The position numbers and the translations under genes are program-made. Below the pieces are notes generated by a model. That model made no database searches. It had not been told where the DNA came from and was given only the letters and a program-made list of their open reading frames with translations. Positions 43,176 to 47,394 of a stretch of 47,394 nucleotides of DNA are shown in pieces. The stretch is taken from NCBI RefSeq assembly GCF_028716865.1, contig NZ_JAQUOY010000021.1, positions 1 through 47,394 on the forward strand. The letters run 5' to 3'. Each line of letters starts with the position of its first letter. Position 1 is the first letter of the stretch. Origin of the DNA: Candidatus Methylomirabilis sp. GTDB lineage: Bacteria > Methylomirabilota > Methylomirabilia > Methylomirabilales > Methylomirabilaceae.

Positions 43176-43207
43176 GGAGGGAAGGGAACCATCTCTTCCC
43201 TCCTTTT
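43176..43207 (+). terminator. Hairpin terminator or attenuator between livK and livH
   Basis: GGAGGGAAG (43176-43184) and its exact complement CTTCCCTCC (43195-43203) form a nine-pair stem with a ten-base loop and are followed by TTTT. It lies 25 bases after the livK stop and 14 bases before the livH start. The likely effect is partial termination, giving more binding protein than permease. Confidence 0.65.
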
Positions 43208-43220
43208 GTGTTGAGGGGAT

Positions 43221-44123
43221 ATGCTGCTTCAACAGTTGGTGAACGGGCTGACGCTCGGAAGTGTCTATGCGCTGATCGCCTTAGGCTACACCATGGTCTA
43301 CGGGATCATTGAACTGATAAACTTCGCCCACGGCGAGATCTACATGTTAGGCGCCTACATGGGGATCGTCACCTTCACCCTTCTGACTACGCTCCACCTG
43401 ACCTCCCCGGATTCCGGCGTGGCCCTTCTCTGCATGATGCTCGCGGCGATCCTCTTCTGCGGCGCCTACGGCGTCACTATTGAACGGCTGGCCTACAGAC
43501 CTCTGCGCACCGCCCCGCGCCTGTCTCCCCTCATCAGCGCTCTGGGGGTTTCGATCTTTCTCCAGAACTTTGTCATGTTGGCGCAGGGGCCCAGAGATAA
43601 AGGATTCCCTGAACTGTTCATCCAGGGTGGGATAGATCTGCCGGGTGGCAGGATCAGCGCGATTCAGCTCTTCATCATGGCCACCTCGGTGCTGATGATG
43701 TTCGCGCTTCACCTGCTGGTGCGCCGAACAAAGATCGGCAAGGCGATGCGTGCGACCGCCCAGGATAAACAGATGGCCAGTCTGGTCGGCATCGATATCA
43801 ATCAGGTGATCAGTGTCACGTTCCTCATCGGCTCCGCGCTTGCTGCAGTGGCGGGGGTGATGATCGGGATGTACTACGGCCTGATTAATTTCTATATCGG
43901 CTACATCGCCGGCATTAAGGCCTTTACCGCCGCGGTCCTGGGCGGGATCGGCAGCATTCCCGGCGCGATGCTGGGGGGGATACTGTTAGGCCTCATCGAG
44001 AGCCTGGGGGCAGGCTATATCTCGAGTGAGTACAAAGACGTATTCGCGTTTGCCATTCTAATCCTCGTCCTGATCTTTCGACCCACCGGTCTTTTGGGCG
44101 CAGATACCTCAAAACGAGCCTAG
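43221..44123 (+). CDS. livH: Branched-chain amino acid ABC transporter permease LivH
   Basis: A 300-residue inner-membrane permease with eight or so hydrophobic segments. Hallmarks: MLLQQLVNGLTLGSVYALIALGYTMVYGI at the start, INFAHGEIYMLGAY, RTKIGKAMRATAQDKQMASLVGID (the ATPase-coupling loop), and a C-terminal GGIGSIPGAMLGGILLGLIE. GAGGGGAT precedes the ATG. It pairs with the LivM half of the following fusion gene. Confidence 0.95.
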   Translation: MLLQQLVNGLTLGSVYALIALGYTMVYGIIELINFAHGEIYMLGAYMGIVTFTLLTTLHLTSPDSGVALLCMMLAAILFCGAYGVTIERLAYRPLRTAPRLSPLISALGVSIFLQNFVMLAQGPRDKGFPELFIQGGIDLPGGRISAIQLFIMATSVLMMFALHLLVRRTKIGKAMRATAQDKQMASLVGIDINQVISVTFLIGSALAAVAGVMIGMYYGLINFYIGYIAGIKAFTAAVLGGIGSIPGAMLGGILLGLIESLGAGYISSEYKDVFAFAILILVLIFRPTGLLGADTSKRA

Positions 44124-44130
44124 AATCAGC

Positions 44131-46197
44131 ATGCAACCCCTATCGCGCTCCGTTCCATTGCACCAACGCCCTCTCGTGAGAATCGTCCTGGCCAGCCTGT
44201 GGCTGGGACTCTTGTCGCTGCCTCTCATGATGGAGTTGGAGGCGCCATTTTTCGGGCTGCAACGTCCCCTCATCGTGTCCGGTGTTGTCGCGCTGCTGGG
44301 CCTCATACGGTGGGTCATTTCCGAGTGGCGGAGAACATCACCAGTCTGGATGGATCGCTTACTGGAGGCCGGTGGGGCTACAGCTCGTGATCTTGCCCAG
44401 CGGATCGATCGTCGTGTACTGTATGCCGTGGCGCTCGCCGCTGCGGTCGTGATCCCCTTTGGTCTGAATCGGTATTACATCGATGTGCTGACCCAGGTAG
44501 GGATCTATGTGACGTTGGCGCTTGGGCTCAACATCGTTGTGGGGTTGGCGGGGCTTCTGAATCTTGGCTACATCGCGTTTTATGCGGTAGGGGCCTATGC
44601 GTACGGCCTTCTTGCAACCCGGGCCGACCTCTCCTTTTGGCAGGTCTTACCGTTCGGAGCAGCCTTGGCAGCCATCTTCGGCGTCCTCCTTGCCACTCCG
44701 GCCCTGCGTCTGCGTGGAGACTACCTGGCTATTGTGACGCTGGGGTTCGGTGAGATGACCCGGATCGTGTTGAACAATTGGGATAGCGTCACGGGGGGGC
44801 CCAACGGGATCATCGGCATCCCGCGTCCACGTCTCTTCGGATTTACCTTTTCCCAACCGATCCACTATTATTACCTGATCCTGGCTGTCGTCCTGCTGAC
44901 CATCTTCGTCGTTGACCGACTCAATCAGTCGCGTCTCGGTCGCGCCTGGACCGCGATGCGCGACGACGAGGTGGCGGCTGAGGCGATAGGGATCGATCTG
45001 GTCAAAACGAAGCTTCTGGCCTTTGGTCTGGGCGCAACATGGGCCGGACTCGCGGGTGTGTTCTTTGCGAGTAAAATGACGTTCATCTCTCCTGAGAGTT
45101 TCACATTTTTCGAATCGGTCATCGTCCTCTGCATGGTCGTTCTCGGCGGGATAGGAAGCATACCGGGAGTCATCCTCGGAGCGGCGATGCTGCTGATCCT
45201 GCCTGAAATGATGCGGCAGTTTGCGCTGTATCGCATGTTGATCTTTGGTGCTGCCATGGTCGGAATGATGGTGATACGACCGAAGGGACTACTCGCCGTG
45301 CGCCGCCGTGCGGTCCCTCTGTGGCATAAGGAGCGTGCTTGCGCTACGGTCGTGAGCGGACCACAGGTCCATTCGACGGGCCCTGGGCAGGTCGATCCTA
45401 CCGTACAACCTCCGAAGGGTGCGAGCATAACCCTGCTTGAAACACGCAAGCTCTCAGTAGATTTTGGCGGTCTCCGAGCGCTTGATATGATCGATCTGAG
45501 CGTGAAGGCGGGGGAAATCGTCGGTCTGATCGGCCCCAACGGGGCCGGCAAAACAACCTTCTTCAATTGTGTGACAGGCCTCTTTGCGCCAACCTCTGGA
45601 GAGGTCCGCTATCGCGGGGAGAACCTGGTTGGCCTGAGACCCAACCAGGTCGCCTCGAAAGGAGTGGCCCGCACCTTTCAGAACATCCGACTGTTTCGGG
45701 ATATGACGGTGCTCGAAAACGTCATGGTAGGGGGGCACTGCCGGATGCGCGCTTCGGTGGTCGGCGCCGTCTTCAGGCCAAAAGGCGTGATTCAGGAAGA
45801 GGAGGAATTGGTCGCGAAGGCGGCCGACCTGCTTCGGTTTGTCGGCCTCGAAGAGAAGGCCGATCTGTGGGCGAGTCAACTTCCCTACGGCGATCAGCGT
45901 CGGCTTGAGATCGCGAGGGCGATGGCAAGCGACCCGACCCTATTGCTCCTGGATGAGCCGGCAGCAGGGATGAATCCCCAGGAAACCAACGCGCTCATGA
46001 ACTTGATCTATTTAATTCGTGCCCGCGGCATCACCGTGCTGCTGATCGAGCACCACATGAAGCTGGTCATGGGCATATCCGAGCGGGTAGTGGTTTTCGA
46101 TCACGGGGTCAAAATCGCTGATGGCACACCCGAGGCGATCAGAGCGGACTCCAAAGTGATCGGCGCCTATCTGGGGAAAGAATCGGGGCATGCTTAA
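44131..46197 (+). CDS. Fused LivM permease and LivG ATPase of a branched-chain amino acid ABC importer
   Basis: A 688-residue fusion. Residues about 1-390 are the LivM permease (YVTLALGLNIVVGLAGLLNLGY, LRLRGDYLAIVTLGFGEM, GGIGSIPGVILGAAML) with an extended N-terminal segment. A linker of about 40 residues (391-433) follows, and 434-688 is the LivG ATPase: Walker A GPNGAGKTT (468-476), signature LPYGDQRRLEIARA, Walker B LLLLDEP (604-610) and LIEHHMKL. In most genomes LivM and LivG are separate genes. The reading frame is continuous with no internal start favoured. It overlaps livF by eight bases. Confidence 0.94.
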   Translation: MQPLSRSVPLHQRPLVRIVLASLWLGLLSLPLMMELEAPFFGLQRPLIVSGVVALLGLIRWVISEWRRTSPVWMDRLLEAGGATARDLAQRIDRRVLYAVALAAAVVIPFGLNRYYIDVLTQVGIYVTLALGLNIVVGLAGLLNLGYIAFYAVGAYAYGLLATRADLSFWQVLPFGAALAAIFGVLLATPALRLRGDYLAIVTLGFGEMTRIVLNNWDSVTGGPNGIIGIPRPRLFGFTFSQPIHYYYLILAVVLLTIFVVDRLNQSRLGRAWTAMRDDEVAAEAIGIDLVKTKLLAFGLGATWAGLAGVFFASKMTFISPESFTFFESVIVLCMVVLGGIGSIPGVILGAAMLLILPEMMRQFALYRMLIFGAAMVGMMVIRPKGLLAVRRRAVPLWHKERACATVVSGPQVHSTGPGQVDPTVQPPKGASITLLETRKLSVDFGGLRALDMIDLSVKAGEIVGLIGPNGAGKTTFFNCVTGLFAPTSGEVRYRGENLVGLRPNQVASKGVARTFQNIRLFRDMTVLENVMVGGHCRMRASVVGAVFRPKGVIQEEEELVAKAADLLRFVGLEEKADLWASQLPYGDQRRLEIARAMASDPTLLLLDEPAAGMNPQETNALMNLIYLIRARGITVLLIEHHMKLVMGISERVVVFDHGVKIADGTPEAIRADSKVIGAYLGKESGHA

Positions 46198-46894
46198 GCT
46201 GCAAGAGGTGCATGCGCATTACGGCGCGATCCATGCTCTCAAGGGGATCAGTCTTGAGGTGAAGGAAGGTCAGATCGTCACGCTTATCGGCGCCAACGGG
46301 GCCGGGAAATCGTCGACGTTAATGGCTATTTCCGGAATCCTGAGGCCAACCAGTGGACGGATCATTTTTGAAGGCGAGGATCTGACTCACTTTCCAACTC
46401 ATGCTATCGTCAAGCACGGCATCTCTCAGGTCCCTGAGGGGCGAAGAATCTTTCCAACGCTGACCGTCATGGAAAATCTGGAGATGGGTGCGTATACTCG
46501 CGCTGATGCAGCACAGATCCGTCACGACCTCGATCGGGTCTTCCAACTCTTTCCGCTTCTCAAAGACCGCCAGTTCCAACTGGGCGGGACCCTCTCAGGT
46601 GGCGAACAGCAGATGCTGGCCATCGGCCGCGCCCTGATGGCGCACCCACGGCTCCTGCTGATGGATGAACCTTCGCTTGGGTTGGCCCCTAAGTTAGTGG
46701 AGACGATCTTCGAGGTGATTCGGGAGATTAATACGCAATCGACGACGATCCTTCTTGTCGAACAAAATGCGCACATGGCCCTTCAGATCGCCGCCAAGGG
46801 GTATGTGATGGAGGTCGGTCAGATCGTGCTCGCGGATGAGGCCGAACACCTCATGGCCAATGGTGATGTCCGAAGCGCTTACCTTGGAGAGTAA
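46190..46894 (+). CDS. livF: Branched-chain amino acid ABC transporter ATP-binding protein LivF
   Basis: A 234-residue ABC ATPase. Walker A GANGAGKSS, HGISQVPEGRRIFPTLTVMENLEMGAY (the LivF-specific VPEGR), signature LSGGEQQMLAIGRALM, Walker B LLLMDEPSLGL and the switch LVEQNA are all present. It pairs with the LivG half of the preceding fusion. Its stop is followed by another binding-protein gene after one base. Confidence 0.95.
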   Translation: MLKLQEVHAHYGAIHALKGISLEVKEGQIVTLIGANGAGKSSTLMAISGILRPTSGRIIFEGEDLTHFPTHAIVKHGISQVPEGRRIFPTLTVMENLEMGAYTRADAAQIRHDLDRVFQLFPLLKDRQFQLGGTLSGGEQQMLAIGRALMAHPRLLLMDEPSLGLAPKLVETIFEVIREINTQSTTILLVEQNAHMALQIAAKGYVMEVGQIVLADEAEHLMANGDVRSAYLGE

Positions 46895-46895
46895 G

Positions 46896-47394
46896 GTGCG
46901 AGGTTCAAGGTTCAAGGTTGAACGTGGGGCATTCGCAGTCTGCCTGACCTTGCTCGTGCTGATCTTGGCGTGGGTTTTACCCGCGAGGACAGAGGGGGAG
47001 TCACAGACGACTGCCCCTGAGATCATCATCGGGGTTGTCGGTCCGATGTCTGGCGACCTCGCGCACCTGGGCCGCGATGTACGAGAGGCGGTGGCGCTTG
47101 CTGTCGAGGAGTGGAACCAAAAAGGGGGGATCCTTGGGCGTCGGATTCGACTTTTGGTGGAGGACGATCGTAACGATCCGGCTGAGGCAGTTGCTGCGGC
47201 AACACGATTAGTGGCGGCAGGGGCCTGGGGGGTGATTGGCCACCTGACATCAGCCGGCTCGCTTCCGGCCTCAGCGATCTATCACGCGGCTGCAGTTCCT
47301 CAGATCACGCCATCCAGCACCGACCCGCGACTCACAGAGCAAAGGTTCATGAACCTCTTTCGCACATGTGGGCGGGACGATCAGCAGGGACGGG
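46896..47394 (+). CDS. Second branched-chain amino acid-type binding protein (partial, right edge)
   Basis: The frame is open from GTG 46896 to the window edge, 166 residues visible. GGAGAG lies just upstream. A signal peptide (AVCLTLLVLILAWVLPARTEG) precedes IIIGVVGPMSGDLAHLGRDV, WNQKGGILGRRIRLLVEDDRNDP and a ligand region with GHLTSAGSLPASAIYH. CGRDDQQG matches the same stretch in the livK product. So the operon carries two binding proteins, which may recognise different ligands. The start of the gene is built on a heptamer repeat (AGGTTCA)3. Confidence 0.85.
   Translation, partial: MRGSRFKVERGAFAVCLTLLVLILAWVLPARTEGESQTTAPEIIIGVVGPMSGDLAHLGRDVREAVALAVEEWNQKGGILGRRIRLLVEDDRNDPAEAVAAATRLVAAGAWGVIGHLTSAGSLPASAIYHAAAVPQITPSSTDPRLTEQRFMNLFRTCGRDDQQGR
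46901..46921 (+). repeat. Three tandem heptamers AGGTTCA in a start region
   Basis: AGGTTCA, AGGTTCA and AGGTTGA run end to end at 46901-46921, just after the GTG of the second binding-protein gene. The 21 bases keep the reading frame and encode SRFKVE-like residues before the signal core. Tracts of this kind (GGTTCAAGGTTCAAGG) are, from memory, dispersed in several genomes. Confidence 0.7.

Noticed and set aside
1-47394. tRNA, rRNA, CRISPR array, IS element or prophage
   Set aside because: Gaps are short and were read by eye; no cloverleaf, spaced repeat array, transposase or integrase was seen. A covariance search could still find a small RNA.

Overview
This window reads as a bacterial chromosome with moderately high GC, dense coding and almost no intergenic space. 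The envelope is Gram-negative: there is a type IV pilus secretin (PilQ) with its inner-membrane partners, several lipobox lipoproteins, periplasmic binding proteins, and a gene resembling the TIGR04073 family. No rRNA, tRNA, phage, IS element or CRISPR array was found. Gene content and order (pilMNOPQ next to aroCKBQ-efp, a complete trp operon, TIGR04073-like and secreted DUF151 proteins) would fit the NC10/Methylomirabilota lineage or a deltaproteobacterium-like relative. That placement is a guess from memory and not a measured result.

Layout. (1) 1-2.7 kb: the end of a CBS-domain (MgtE-like) gene, an NRAMP-family transporter with substitutions typical of the magnesium-selective branch, radC, and a lipoprotein. 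(2) 2.8-6.7 kb, plus strand: monohaem cytochrome c, methyltransferase, unknown exported protein, NagZ, and an M48-like lipoprotein that lacks its catalytic glutamate. (3) 13.7-6.7 kb, minus strand: M20 peptidase, methyltransferase, GT2 glycosyltransferase, AnmK, SIS protein, D-aminoacylase-like hydrolase and class C26 amidotransferase-like hydrolase. Together with NagZ this looks like cell-wall sugar and peptide salvage. (4) 13.8-17.4 kb: six small exported proteins or lipoproteins, including two glycine-zipper lipoproteins fired from divergent promoters and two Tyr-rich secreted proteins. (5) 17.8-23.1 kb: a stand-alone Lrp/AsnC ligand-binding domain, then (minus strand) M28 peptidase, exported DUF151 nuclease-like protein and PmtA-like methyltransferase, and a 998-residue helicase that fuses MrfA-like and MrfB-like parts. 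(6) 23.5-30.5 kb: trxA, then trpEGDCFBA. (7) 30.7-37.3 kb: pilMNOPQ and two uncharacterised exported genes. (8) 37.3-41.9 kb: aroC-aroK-aroB-aroQ-efp and thiE. (9) 42.0 kb to the right edge: a branched-chain amino acid type ABC importer (LivK, LivH, a LivM-LivG fusion, LivF) followed by the start of a second binding protein.

How it fits together. The aro block makes chorismate and the trp block turns it into tryptophan; the pilus assembly operon lies between them on the same strand. The most unusual items are a perfect 28-bp palindrome carried in frame inside trpD, the helicase-exonuclease fusion, the overlapping anmK-SIS pair without a recognisable MurQ in view, the LivM-LivG fusion with a hairpin between livK and livH, and the domain-rearranged PilQ.

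Start codons were re-chosen from Shine-Dalgarno spacing and family length where the longest open frame was implausible. All functions come from motif recognition by eye; no database search was run.
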